Source: Candidatus [Bacteroides] periocalifornicus
GTDB lineage: Bacteria > Bacteroidota > Bacteroidia > Bacteroidales > CAJPTX01
Length of the DNA stretch: 12,957 nt
Assembly (NCBI GenBank): GCA_001421095.1
Contig: LIIK01000059.1
Coordinates: forward strand, 1-12,957
Direction of reading: 5' to 3'
Of the stretch, positions 1-6,969 are shown piece after piece. Position 1 is the stretch's first letter. Every line of letters starts with the position of its first letter. The position numbers were made by a program, and so were the translations under genes. The notes beneath the pieces were generated by a model. The model ran no database searches. It worked only from the letters and a program-made list of their open reading frames with translations, and was not told the origin of the DNA.

Positions 1-115
1 ACAGTCGGCATTGCGGGGAGGGCGATGCGACGCATACGGCATCGACCATCATTTGCGCCCACATGGGCATCAACGGGAACTGCGTGAAGGCGAGATAGCG
101 ATGCGGCGTTTTATG
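1..115 (+). repeat. Dispersed repeat unit 1, left copy
   Basis: This segment matches 9313-9424 in the same orientation. Both copies begin ACAGTCGRCATTG, share GACCATCATTTGCGCCCA near the middle followed by ATCAACGGGAA, and finish with a GCGATGCGGCGTT / ACGACGCGGCGTT motif. The copy starts at the window edge, so its true left end is not visible. In the second copy the sequence just before it is a hairpin unit, so that unit probably continues beyond position 1 here too. Confidence 0.8.
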
Positions 116-173
116 TGAGGTTTGCAGAAGGGAATCACATTTCTATCAATTTTCGAGATGGGCCATTGCGCGC

Positions 174-243
174 TTGGTAGGGGAGGTGCTGTAGGGGCGG
201 GCCGAGAGTTGCCCGCCCGCTCGCGAGTGCCCTCCCTAACCAA
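174..243. repeat. 70-bp nested imperfect palindrome
   Basis: The outer arms read TTGGTAGGGGAGG (174-186) and CCTCCCTAACCAA (231-243), which pair apart from a one-base offset. Inside is a perfect 8-bp stem, GGGCGGGC (195-202) with GCCCGCCC (211-218), around an 8-nt loop. No T-run follows on either strand, so it is not an ordinary intrinsic terminator. It shares the TGTAGGGGCGG motif with the hairpin unit at 331-371 and looks like a diverged member of the same repeat family or a small MITE-like hairpin. Confidence 0.6.
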
Positions 244-330
244 CATGGCGTGCCGCGTCGCGATTAAGGCCGCCGCATTGCGATTGATGGCACCAGGATC
301 GCGATGCGACACGCAATGCCATCCCCGTAA

Positions 331-371
331 AGCCGACTGTAGGGGCGCGGTTTTCGCGAAGATTCCCCCGC
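331..371 (+). repeat. Dispersed hairpin repeat unit, copy with 9-nt deletion
   Basis: This segment carries GCCGACTGTAGGGGCG and then CGGTTTTCGCGAAGATTC and CCCCCG, the same order as at 9775-9828. Compared with that copy it lacks exactly the nine bases GGGTCTTCG that form the middle of the 5' stem arm. The long hairpin seen at 9787-9827 therefore cannot form fully here. Confidence 0.75.
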
Positions 372-436
372 ACATCGCCACCATACGAGCAAACCATGCC
401 ACCCATGTAGCCACAGTTTCGCAATGCTGCACGCCT

Positions 437-500
437 TGCCGCTACGGTCTTCGATAGATTGAATTGCTTGATTAAACCCATTTACCGCAAGAAAGGAAAA
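437..500 (-). repeat. Dispersed repeat tail, inverted relative to 9587-9650
   Basis: Read on the minus strand, this stretch begins TTTTCCTTTCTTGCGG, contains AATCAAGCAATTCAA and ends TCGAAGACCGTAGCG. The plus strand at 9587-9650 has the same order (TTTTCCCTTCTTACGG, AATCAAGCAATTCAA, TCGAAGAACGTAGCG). By hand alignment about 52 of 62 positions agree. The beginning of this tail recurs at the right edge of the window (12938-12957). Confidence 0.82.
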
Positions 501-530
501 ACCCTATAAAAGAGATTGAACCAGTGCCGA

Positions 531-561
531 CAAAAAATGCGCAGCGGCTTCGCCGCTGCGC
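531..561 (-). terminator. Intrinsic terminator of the NYN-CSD gene
   Basis: Positions 539-548 (GCGCAGCGGC) pair perfectly with 552-561 (GCCGCTGCGC) around a 3-nt loop. On the minus strand the stem is followed by A and then six T residues (537-532). It lies 26 bases after the stop codon of the NYN gene, in the right orientation to end that transcript. It also marks the border between the gene and the repeat block on its left. Confidence 0.88.
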
Positions 562-587
562 GGGGGGAGAGGCTGACCAATGCGCGG

Positions 588-1613
588 TTAGAACCGCTTG
601 GAGTCGGTAGAGTAGCTCGGCTGGGGCTCGCGGCGCACATGCTTGGCCACCTCTTGCCCCTCGTCATTCTCGCCCAGCTGGAACGTCACCTCGTCGCCTA
701 TCTGGAGGTCGGCGAACTCGCACCCCTCCACCTCCTGGTGGAAGAAGAAGAGGTTATTCGGTGGGTACTTGATGAAACCGTAGCCCCGCAGCTTATTCAC
801 ATTCATAATCACCCCGCGATACACAGGGGCATCGATAGGCAAATCGGGGGTCTCCCCCCCAGTTCGTCCTGCGCCCACCACGCCGTAGCCATGCACCTCG
901 TCATGCCCGTAGTCTGGGGTGTAGTCCCGCTCATCATCACCCCCTGCCGCCGGGCGATTCGGGTCGGCCTGCAGGAAGAGATCCTTCACGTATGGTACTC
1001 CGCCCTGTAGCCCGCGCTCTATGAGCTCGTGCGCCGCCACCGGGTAGGTTACCTCCTGCAGCAGATCTTGCGACGTGCGGGTCACTATAGAGCGCCCAGT
1101 ATCGTCGCGATAGGTGAACTCCCAGTTGAGCAGCATGGTACGCGCGCCTAAGGCATTCACCTTGCGCACCAGGGGCACGTACTCGCCGTCGGCGGTTATG
1201 AGTACCAGGATGTCAAACTGCGCCCGCAGCGCCTGCTCGTAGGCCTCAAGGGCAAACCAAACATCAATGCCTTTCTCCTCCTTGCGACCATTGCGGGTGC
1301 GGAGTGGCAGGTAGTGCGAGGTTACCCCGAGCGACATGAGCACATCGTCGAACACGCGGTCGTTGTAGAGCTGGTTGCCCCGCTGCAACGCCTCCTGGGC
1401 ACTGAGCCGCCCCCGGAAGTAGTGCGCATTGGTAATGCAGCATTTCTTCACATCTACGCCCTCATGCTCGGCCACCACGTGGCAGATAAAGCGATGAAAG
1501 CCTGCCAGGCTAAGCCGCTGCTGCGAGGCATGGATATAGTTGTAGTAATTGCTGACGTGGAGAAAATAGTTCCCGTCATAGAAAACACCGATCTTGATCA
1601 AGCGCTCTGCCAT
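588..1613 (-). CDS. NYN-domain ribonuclease with C-terminal cold-shock domain
   Basis: This 341-residue protein has two recognisable parts. Residues about 5-165 form a NYN (LabA/DUF88-type, PIN-like) nuclease domain: it opens with IGVFYDGNYF (Asp13), has KGIDVWFALEAY (Asp117), and LVLITADGEYVPLV (Asp142) followed by a Gly- and Ala-rich turn, which matches the acidic metal-binding centre of the family. Residues about 264-327 form a cold-shock/OB-fold domain with an RNP1-like GYGFI (277-281) and an RNP2-like NLFFFH (287-292). The linker at about 215-262 is acidic, rich in Gly, Asp and Pro, and probably disordered. The expected role is binding and cleavage of RNA in the cytoplasm; the target is unknown. 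It has its own terminator at 531-561. The ATG at 1611-1613 immediately precedes the conserved N-terminal strand, which supports this start. Confidence 0.9.
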   Translation of the reverse strand: MAERLIKIGVFYDGNYFLHVSNYYNYIHASQQRLSLAGFHRFICHVVAEHEGVDVKKCCITNAHYFRGRLSAQEALQRGNQLYNDRVFDDVLMSLGVTSHYLPLRTRNGRKEEKGIDVWFALEAYEQALRAQFDILVLITADGEYVPLVRKVNALGARTMLLNWEFTYRDDTGRSIVTRTSQDLLQEVTYPVAAHELIERGLQGGVPYVKDLFLQADPNRPAAGGDDERDYTPDYGHDEVHGYGVVGAGRTGGETPDLPIDAPVYRGVIMNVNKLRGYGFIKYPPNNLFFFHQEVEGCEFADLQIGDEVTFQLGENDEGQEVAKHVRREPQPSYSTDSKRF

Positions 1614-1669
1614 GCCAGATATAATGATTAGAATTAGAGTCGATAGCGTGTAGAAAAAGGGTAAGTTTC

Positions 1670-1677
1670 CAAAACTA
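1670..1677 (-). promoter_or_regulatory. Possible -7 box for the NYN-CSD gene
   Basis: The minus strand reads TAGTTTTG, a match to the Bacteroidota -7 consensus TAnnTTTG, about 57 bases before the ATG of the NYN gene. No TTTG is seen at the expected 19-21 bases upstream, so the call is weak. A second match, TAAATTTG at 1807-1814 on the same strand, is AT-rich and could be chance. Confidence 0.35.
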
Positions 1678-1678
1678 T

Positions 1679-1702
1679 CCCCATCCTTCCTAGGAGATGG
1701 GG
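1679..1702. other. Hairpin between murF-alr and the NYN gene
   Basis: CCCCATC (1679-1685) pairs perfectly with GATGGGG (1696-1702), enclosing ten bases. On the minus strand it lies 116 bases after the murF-alr stop and is followed by ATAGTTTTGG rather than a clean T-run. It could be a weak terminator for murF-alr or a structure just upstream of the NYN promoter; the sequence does not decide. Confidence 0.4.
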
Positions 1703-1817
1703 GCGATTTGCCTAGCGGGATGTTGGCTGGGTTTTATTAAGAATTCTACAAAGAAATCGTTTCATTTCGTGGTAGAACCGATTAGGTTTCACCCTATTTA
1801 CCACCGCAAATTTAGCA

Positions 1818-4361
1818 CTAATCTGTAAAATAGATACGATTTACCCGGGGGGAGATTGACGTTAAAACCTCGTAAGGGATTGTGTTTAACCACTCTGCCA
1901 TGTCAAAAATCGTGGGTTTTTCACCAAAAATCGTCACTGAATCCCCCACGTTTATCCCCATTTTCCCTACGTTCACCATGCAGGTGTCCATGCAAATGCT
2001 GCCGATTGTGGGGCAGAGCTGCCCGTTTATGAGCACCTTTCCCTGCCCATTGCCCAGGTGCCGATTGTAGCCATCGGCGTAGCCTATGGGGATGGTGGCG
2101 ATGGTGGTTGGCTCTGCCACCACACCTCGGCGTCCGTAGCCGACCGTATCGCCAGGTTGCAGGGTTTTCACCTGCGCCACAAAGCTCTTGAGCGTTGCCA
2201 CGGGCTGCAGCTGCACGCCAGGATTAGCGCTCACCCCGTGCAGCCCAATCCCCAGGCGAACCATATCGAACTGGTACTCTGGGAATCGCTCAATGCCTGC
2301 AGAGTTGAGCACATGCAGCATGGGGCGGTAGGGAAGAGATTGGCATATGGAATCGGCCATCGTCTTAAATTCGCCGAGCTGCGCAAGGGTGAAGGGGTCT
2401 TGGCTGGGATCATCGGCCACCGCAAGGTGGGTGAATATGCTCGCCACCCGAATGGAGGGCGAGTCGGCAAGCAGCGCCTGCAGCAGACGTATATCGTCCA
2501 GCTGTAGCCCCACCCTGTGCATACCAGTGTCGAGCTTAATGTGAACTGGATAGCCCTTGCACCCAGCCTCGTGGGCCACACGGGCAAAATCGTACGCCAC
2601 CGCGAGCGAGAATAGCTCTGGCTCCAGACGATGGGCGATGAGCGATGCGTAGCTATCTGGCGCGGGATTTAGCACCAGTATGGGAACCTGTACCCCAGCC
2701 CGGCGCAGCTCTACCCCCTCGTCGGCAAAGGCTACCCCTATGTAGTCGATACGGTGGTACTGCAGGAACGCAGCCAGCTCGGCGCTGCCATTCCCGTAGG
2801 CAAAGGCCTTGAGCAGCACCAGGAGCTTCACGCCAGGTTTGAGCAATCCCCTGAAGTAGTTCAGATTATGCTCCACGGCCTTGAGGTTTACCTCCAGCAC
2901 CGTGCGGTGTATACGCCCCTCGAGCCGATGGCTCACCCGCTCTAGGCGGAATGGCCTGCTCCCCTTTACTAGCACCGCGCTGTGGGACAATGCCACGGGG
3001 TCCATTACCTTGAGGAAGGTCTCGGTGTCTGGATAGAATTGAACCGACAACTCTGGGGTGCACCCCGTACGGGATGGAGCATTGCGAGTAGGCGGGGCAA
3101 ATAGGCCGGCGTTGGCAGAAATGGCCTCGCCTATCCCTATGAGATGGTCTACTCTATGGGTTGCTACCAGCTCTGCCACACGGGTATACAGCTCGGTAGA
3201 TGGGAGGCCGCTCTGTAGAATATCGGAAAGGATAAGGGTCTTTGGCGTTGAGGGTGCTTGCCTGCAGAGGAAATCGAGGGCTATCTGCAATGATTCGAGA
3301 TCGCAATTGTAGGTATCGTTGATAAGCGGCTGCCCTTCTAATCCCTGTAGCCGTTCGAGCCGCATAGGGATGGGTTGTAGCCTTGCCAACTCGCGCACGG
3401 CGACCTCGGGCTCAAGTCCAAGTAAAAGGCTGGCTAGCAGGGTGTGCAGGGTGTTCTCCACGGTGGGCGCGTCTGTCCCGGGGAGGGATCCCGAATGGTT
3501 AGTCCCTTTCCACTGGAAGGTGAATTGCGGGCTGGATACCCTCGTTTGCCCAGGGAACTCAGGGTTGAGATCCCCTTGGAGTTCGACCGCCAAATCGGCA
3601 GGGTTGCCCTTTAGGCTCCAGCACTTTAGCTCTACCCCATGCTTTTGGGCTAGCTCATGGGCCAACTCGTGCACCAGCGGCTGGTCTGCACAGTAGACGA
3701 GCGTCTTGGCGTGGGCGAAAAGTTGGAATTTCTCTTCGCCCTTCTGCCGTAGGCTGGAGAATCCCTCCTGGTGCGCCGCGCCAAGATTGGTGATAATACC
3801 CAGCGTTGGGCGAATAACGGCTGCTAGGCGCGCCATTTCGCCTGGCTGGGAGATACCGGCCTCGTAAACCCCCACCTCATAGTGCGGCGAAAGCCCAAGG
3901 ATGGAGAGGGGCACGCCCAGCTGGGAATTGAAGCTGGCGGGGCTGTGGTGGGTATGGTACTTGGCCGATAGAACGGCGGCCAACCATTCCTTTACTATGG
4001 TTTTACCATTGGAGCCCGTGATGCCGACCACCGGGATGCTAAACCGCTGCCGATGGTAGGCTGCCAGGTGCTGGAGGGCATCGAGCGTACTGGGAACCAG
4101 GATGAAGGTGGCCTGCTCAAGATCGTGGAACTCTGGGCGGATCTCGCTAATCACAAAGCGACGCACGCCGCGGGTGCGGTAGAGTTCCGCCACGTAGTCA
4201 TGCCCATTGTGCCGCGCCCCAGGAATGGCAAAGAAAAGGAGACCCCGCCCCTGCTGCACCGTACGGCTATCGGTGGCTACTTCGCGTACCGACCCCTCGG
4301 GGATACCGTGCACCGTGCCGCCTATAGCCCAAACCAGCTCTTGTATCGTATACTGTACCAT
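1818..4361 (-). CDS. murF-alr: Bifunctional MurF ligase / alanine racemase
   Basis: This 847-residue fusion is typical of Bacteroidota. Residues 1 to about 465 are UDP-MurNAc-tripeptide:D-Ala-D-Ala ligase (MurF): an N-terminal substrate domain with ATDSRTVQQG (29-38), the ATP-binding P-loop GITGSNGKT (113-121), and the C-terminal-domain motif INDTYNCD (347-354). Residues about 485-847 are a PLP-dependent alanine racemase: the PLP lysine is K518 in LLKAFAYGNG, the substrate-contact region is HIKLDTGMHRVGL (607-619), and the second catalytic base is Y742 in VGYGRRG. GSICMDTCMV (787-796) is also conserved. The racemase makes D-Ala, and MurF adds D-Ala-D-Ala to the cytoplasmic peptidoglycan precursor. 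Both halves appear intact, with no frameshift. The ATG at 4359-4361 begins directly at the conserved N-terminus. It lies downstream of tRNA-Asn on the same strand, and the terminator at 4426-4460 should separate them; no clear promoter of its own is visible. Confidence 0.96.
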   Translation of the reverse strand: MVQYTIQELVWAIGGTVHGIPEGSVREVATDSRTVQQGRGLLFFAIPGARHNGHDYVAELYRTRGVRRFVISEIRPEFHDLEQATFILVPSTLDALQHLAAYHRQRFSIPVVGITGSNGKTIVKEWLAAVLSAKYHTHHSPASFNSQLGVPLSILGLSPHYEVGVYEAGISQPGEMARLAAVIRPTLGIITNLGAAHQEGFSSLRQKGEEKFQLFAHAKTLVYCADQPLVHELAHELAQKHGVELKCWSLKGNPADLAVELQGDLNPEFPGQTRVSSPQFTFQWKGTNHSGSLPGTDAPTVENTLHTLLASLLLGLEPEVAVRELARLQPIPMRLERLQGLEGQPLINDTYNCDLESLQIALDFLCRQAPSTPKTLILSDILQSGLPSTELYTRVAELVATHRVDHLIGIGEAISANAGLFAPPTRNAPSRTGCTPELSVQFYPDTETFLKVMDPVALSHSAVLVKGSRPFRLERVSHRLEGRIHRTVLEVNLKAVEHNLNYFRGLLKPGVKLLVLLKAFAYGNGSAELAAFLQYHRIDYIGVAFADEGVELRRAGVQVPILVLNPAPDSYASLIAHRLEPELFSLAVAYDFARVAHEAGCKGYPVHIKLDTGMHRVGLQLDDIRLLQALLADSPSIRVASIFTHLAVADDPSQDPFTLAQLGEFKTMADSICQSLPYRPMLHVLNSAGIERFPEYQFDMVRLGIGLHGVSANPGVQLQPVATLKSFVAQVKTLQPGDTVGYGRRGVVAEPTTIATIPIGYADGYNRHLGNGQGKVLINGQLCPTIGSICMDTCMVNVGKMGINVGDSVTIFGEKPTIFDMAEWLNTIPYEVLTSISPRVNRIYFTD

Positions 4362-4425
4362 AGAATATGAGTAATGCCTTTAGAATGAAATGGTGAAGGG
4401 AATGCGCATTTTTCTACAGTTCCAC

Positions 4426-4460
4426 AAAAAGAAAAAGAGCGCAACCAAATGGTTGCGCTC
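4426..4460 (-). terminator. Intrinsic terminator of tRNA-Asn
   Basis: A perfect 10-bp stem, GAGCGCAACC (4437-4446) with GGTTGCGCTC (4451-4460), has a 4-nt loop. On the minus strand it is followed by TTTTTCTTTTT. It begins five bases after the 3' end of the tRNA, which makes the assignment clear. Confidence 0.93.
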
Positions 4461-4465
4461 CCTCG

Positions 4466-4539
4466 CTCCCCATCCAGGACTTGAACCTGGGACCCCCTGA
4501 TTAACAGTCAGGTGCTCTAACCAACTGAGCTAATGAGGA
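4466..4539 (-). tRNA. tRNA-Asn (anticodon GUU)
   Basis: The minus-strand sequence folds into a complete cloverleaf of 74 nt. The acceptor arms are TCCTCAT and ATGGGGA (seven pairs, one G-U), the D stem is GCTC/GAGC with AGTTGGTTA in the loop, and the anticodon stem is CCTGA/TCAGG with loop CTGTTAA (anticodon GTT). The T stem is CCAGG/CCTGG with TTCAAGT in the loop. The discriminator base is G, as usual for bacterial tRNA-Asn. The 3' CCA is not encoded and must be added after transcription. Confidence 0.97.
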
Positions 4540-4618
4540 ATTACTACAGGCCGTTCCACGCTATCTTTTCCTCCGCCCCTCTGCCCCACACCCAAAGCTC
4601 TCTAGCTGAAACCGAGTG

Positions 4619-4650
4619 CAAAGGTAGAGGCTTTCCACGATACTGCCAAA
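4619..4650 (-). promoter_or_regulatory. Bacteroidota-type promoter for tRNA-Asn
   Basis: On the minus strand TTTG (4650-4647) is followed after 20 bases by TACCTTTG (4626-4619), a full match to TTTG-N19/21-TAnnTTTG. Transcription would begin near 4612 and give a leader of about 70 nt before the tRNA 5' end, to be removed by RNase P. Confidence 0.8.
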
Positions 4651-4738
4651 TTCCCGCAAGAGAAAAATGCTCCGTTCTCCTGAATGAAGAATTACAAGCT
4701 TACTAAACAGGCAGTTGCGATGAAAAAGATTTTTCGGT

Positions 4739-4769
4739 TTTGCCATCTCGTAGCAATTGGCTACCTTAG
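4739..4769 (+). promoter_or_regulatory. Bacteroidota-type promoter for agmatinase
   Basis: TTTG (4739-4742) is followed after 19 bases by TACCTTAG (4762-4769), one mismatch from TAnnTTTG. Predicted transcription starts near 4776, leaving a leader of about 33 nt before the agmatinase ATG. It is divergent from the tRNA-Asn promoter about 90 bases to the left. Confidence 0.62.
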
Positions 4770-4808
4770 CGGCGTAAAACCGTGGGCTGACGGTGCAATA
4801 GCGCAACT

Positions 4809-5693
4809 ATGCCAGAAGAATATAATGCGATGCAATACGGCGATTTACCCCGTGAATTTTGCGATTTCAACTCGGCGAGAGTTGCCATATTACCTATACC
4901 CTTCGATGGGACCAGCACGTGGATTAAAGGTGCCGACCAGGGGCCAACGGCGCTGCTTGAGGCCTCGGCCAATATGGAACTCTATGACATAGAGACCGAC
5001 ACCGAACCCTATCGCATAGGAATCCACACGCTTGCACCCCTCCCGGAGCTCTTTGCTCCCGATGCCATGGTGGAGGCTAGCCAGGCAAGGGTTACCCAGC
5101 TGCTAGAAGCTGGAAAATTCGTGGTAACCATAGGGGGTGAACACTCTGTGAGTATAGGCCCCATATGGGCGCACGCAGACCGGTATCCTGGCATGAGCGT
5201 GCTCCAGCTGGACGCGCACACCGACCTGCGCGATGAGTATGAGGGAAGCCCCTACAACCACGCCTGCGTAATGGCGAGGGCGCAGGAGCGATGCCCAATC
5301 ACCCAGGTGGGGATCCGCAGCATGGATGCCGAGGAAAAGGTCCGTCTACCCAAGGGGGGCGTTTTCTGGGCGCACGAGGTGGTAGGCCAAACCGGCTGGG
5401 AACAGCGAGCCATAGACCAGCTAACGAAGGATGTCTACATCACCATAGATCTCGATGGATTCGACCCAGGGCTAGTACCGAGCACTGGCACTCCTGAGCC
5501 GGGCGGCTTGCAGTGGCATCCTACCCTAGCCTTTCTGCGGCAGGTGTTCGCCCAGCGCCATGTGGTAGGATTCGACATTGTGGAACTCTGCCCCAACCCT
5601 GCGGCTAAAGCCAGCGATTTCCTAGCCGCAAAGCTTCTGTACCGGCTGCTTGCATTCAAGTTCAGACGGGAGCTAAGGGAAATGGCGGAGTAG
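4809..5693 (+). CDS. speB: Agmatinase / ureohydrolase family enzyme
   Basis: This 294-residue protein belongs to the arginase/agmatinase (ureohydrolase) family. All six expected Mn-binding residues are present: His112 in GGEHS (109-113), Asp135, His137 and Asp139 in LDAHTDLRD, and Asp214 and Asp216 in TIDLDGFDP. The signature TGTPEPGG (226-233) and the C-terminal VGFDIVELCP (253-262) are also present. As an agmatinase it would hydrolyse agmatine to putrescine and urea in the cytoplasm. The Thr-Gly-Thr-Pro-Glu-Pro-Gly-Gly signature and the deoxyhypusine-synthase-like neighbour favour agmatinase over arginase or formimidoylglutamase, though the substrate is not proven. The ATG at 4809 follows a good promoter; an alternative in-frame ATG lies at residue 8. 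The gap to the next gene is 96 bases, so co-transcription is possible. Confidence 0.9.
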   Translation: MPEEYNAMQYGDLPREFCDFNSARVAILPIPFDGTSTWIKGADQGPTALLEASANMELYDIETDTEPYRIGIHTLAPLPELFAPDAMVEASQARVTQLLEAGKFVVTIGGEHSVSIGPIWAHADRYPGMSVLQLDAHTDLRDEYEGSPYNHACVMARAQERCPITQVGIRSMDAEEKVRLPKGGVFWAHEVVGQTGWEQRAIDQLTKDVYITIDLDGFDPGLVPSTGTPEPGGLQWHPTLAFLRQVFAQRHVVGFDIVELCPNPAAKASDFLAAKLLYRLLAFKFRRELREMAE

Positions 5694-5789
5694 CCTGCCC
5701 CCAGATATTTACAGCATTTGCGCAGAGATTCACTTAACAGATCGGTTTAAATACCAGCGATTTTCAAACGGAAAATTCACCATTTGGCC

Positions 5790-6812
5790 ATGAGCAATAA
5801 GCAGCTGCTACGCGAAACGATTCAGCACATAGACATCACCAAGATTGATGCCCGCCCGTTGATCGATGCTATGCGGGGCATGTCGTTCTCCTCACGCGAC
5901 ACCGCCTCGGCGGCTGACATCCTCGTGAGAATGCTAAAGGATCCAGAGTGCACGAGCATCTTGACGCTGGCAGGTAGCACTAGCGCGGCGGGCTGTATGC
6001 AGGTGTATGTGGATATGGTGCGCTTCGGGATGGTGGATGCCATAGTGAGCACCGGGGCCTCGATAGTGGATATGGATTTCTTCGAGGCTCTGGGCTACAA
6101 GCACTACCGTGGAACAATGCACGTGGATGACCGCGAGCTACGGGCGCAATACATCGATAGGATATACGACACCTACATAGATGAGGAGGAGCTACAGGCC
6201 TGCGATTCCACGGTTCTCAAGATAGCCAACGGGCTGGCGCCAAGACCCTACAGTTCGCGGGAGTTCATACGCGAGATGGGGCGCTACCTACAAGCCCATA
6301 GCGTGAAGAAGAACAGCCTGATACAAACGTGCTACGAGCACAACGTGCCGATATTCTGCCCCGCATTCAGCGATTCGAGCGCTGGATTCGGCCTGGTAAT
6401 GCACCAAGTGGCACACCCCGATGCCCACGTGAGCATCGACAGCGTAAAGGATTTCCGCGAGCTAACCGAAATCAAGATCGCGGCGGGCGTATCGGGGCTA
6501 TTCATGGTGGGTGGCGGTGTCCCGAAGAACTTCGCGCAGGACACGGTGGTGTGCGCGGAGGTGCTGGGACACGAGGTTCCCATGCACAAGTACGCGATCC
6601 AAATAACGGTGGCCGATGTGCGCGATGGGGCATGCTCCTCGTCTACCCTTCGCGAGGCCTCCTCTTGGGGCAAGGTGGATACAACCTACGAACAGATGGT
6701 GTACGCCGAGGCCACTACGGTAGTGCCGCTCATAGCCAGCTATGCCTACCACACCAAGGCCTGGGAGGGCAGAAAGAAGCGTGAATGGGCTAAGCTATTC
6801 CAAGGGAAATAG
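5790..6812 (+). CDS. Deoxyhypusine synthase-like (polyamine aminobutyl transferase) protein
   Basis: This 340-residue protein belongs to the deoxyhypusine synthase (DHS) family. LAGSTSAAG (residues 61-69) and VSTGASIVDMDFFEALG (86-102) correspond to the NAD-binding and substrate region of bacterial family members. REASSWGKV (288-296) contains the catalytic lysine, K295, with a glutamate (E289) six residues before it, as in eukaryotic DHS. Eukaryotic enzymes modify eIF5A with spermidine, but bacteria have EF-P instead. The likely role is therefore transfer of an aminobutyl group between polyamines, for example homospermidine or spermidine formation; this is inference. An in-frame TTG at 5784 would add two residues, but ATG 5790 is preferred. 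It lies 96 bases after agmatinase, which would supply putrescine. No clear promoter is visible in the gap. Confidence 0.88.
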   Translation: MSNKQLLRETIQHIDITKIDARPLIDAMRGMSFSSRDTASAADILVRMLKDPECTSILTLAGSTSAAGCMQVYVDMVRFGMVDAIVSTGASIVDMDFFEALGYKHYRGTMHVDDRELRAQYIDRIYDTYIDEEELQACDSTVLKIANGLAPRPYSSREFIREMGRYLQAHSVKKNSLIQTCYEHNVPIFCPAFSDSSAGFGLVMHQVAHPDAHVSIDSVKDFRELTEIKIAAGVSGLFMVGGGVPKNFAQDTVVCAEVLGHEVPMHKYAIQITVADVRDGACSSSTLREASSWGKVDTTYEQMVYAEATTVVPLIASYAYHTKAWEGRKKREWAKLFQGK

Positions 6813-6969
6813 CATAATCAACCCACCAACCAGCTAGAATATCCTCGCCCGTGTGGAGGTAAAAGGCCGCAGAATTGGCCAGGAGTACACCCGGAAAGGT
6901 CGGCCAGCCAAGTAGATCATTCCCCTTCAGAATGCCTAGCAACAGTCTGTATAAAAGGCTCTTCAACCC

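Larger units (their letters stand above)
1..500. repeat. Gene-free mosaic of dispersed GC-rich repeats (left block)
   Basis: No credible gene lies here. Open frames on both strands translate to low-complexity, Arg/Ala/His-rich text with no domain. The block is built of segments that recur at 9008-9850: a unit at 1-115 (direct copy at 9313-9424), a hairpin unit at 331-371 (copies near 9272-9320 and 9775-9828), and a tail at 437-500 (inverted copy at 9587-9650). It also holds a nested palindrome at 174-243. Short motifs of the type GCGATGCGGCG / GCGACGCGGC are scattered through it. The base composition differs from the adjoining genes. It is probably a decayed non-coding mobile or REP-like repeat; whether it is transcribed is unknown. 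Confidence 0.8.

Noticed and set aside
70..481. Several open frames of 80-120 codons on both strands in the left repeat block.
   Set aside because: Their translations are low-complexity, overlap each other on both strands, contain no domain, and follow the repeat units rather than any gene-like boundary.
1807..1814. TAAATTTG on the minus strand as a promoter for the NYN gene.
   Set aside because: It sits directly behind the murF-alr stop in AT-rich sequence, lacks an upstream TTTG at proper spacing and would give a leader of almost 190 nt.
4684..4992. A 102-codon plus-strand frame starting upstream of agmatinase.
   Set aside because: It lies out of frame with agmatinase, starts before the likely transcription start and has no recognisable domain; the agmatinase frame explains the region.
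5784..5789. TTG at 5784 as the start of the DHS-like gene.
   Set aside because: An ATG follows two codons later and is the more usual start; the two extra residues add no conserved sequence.
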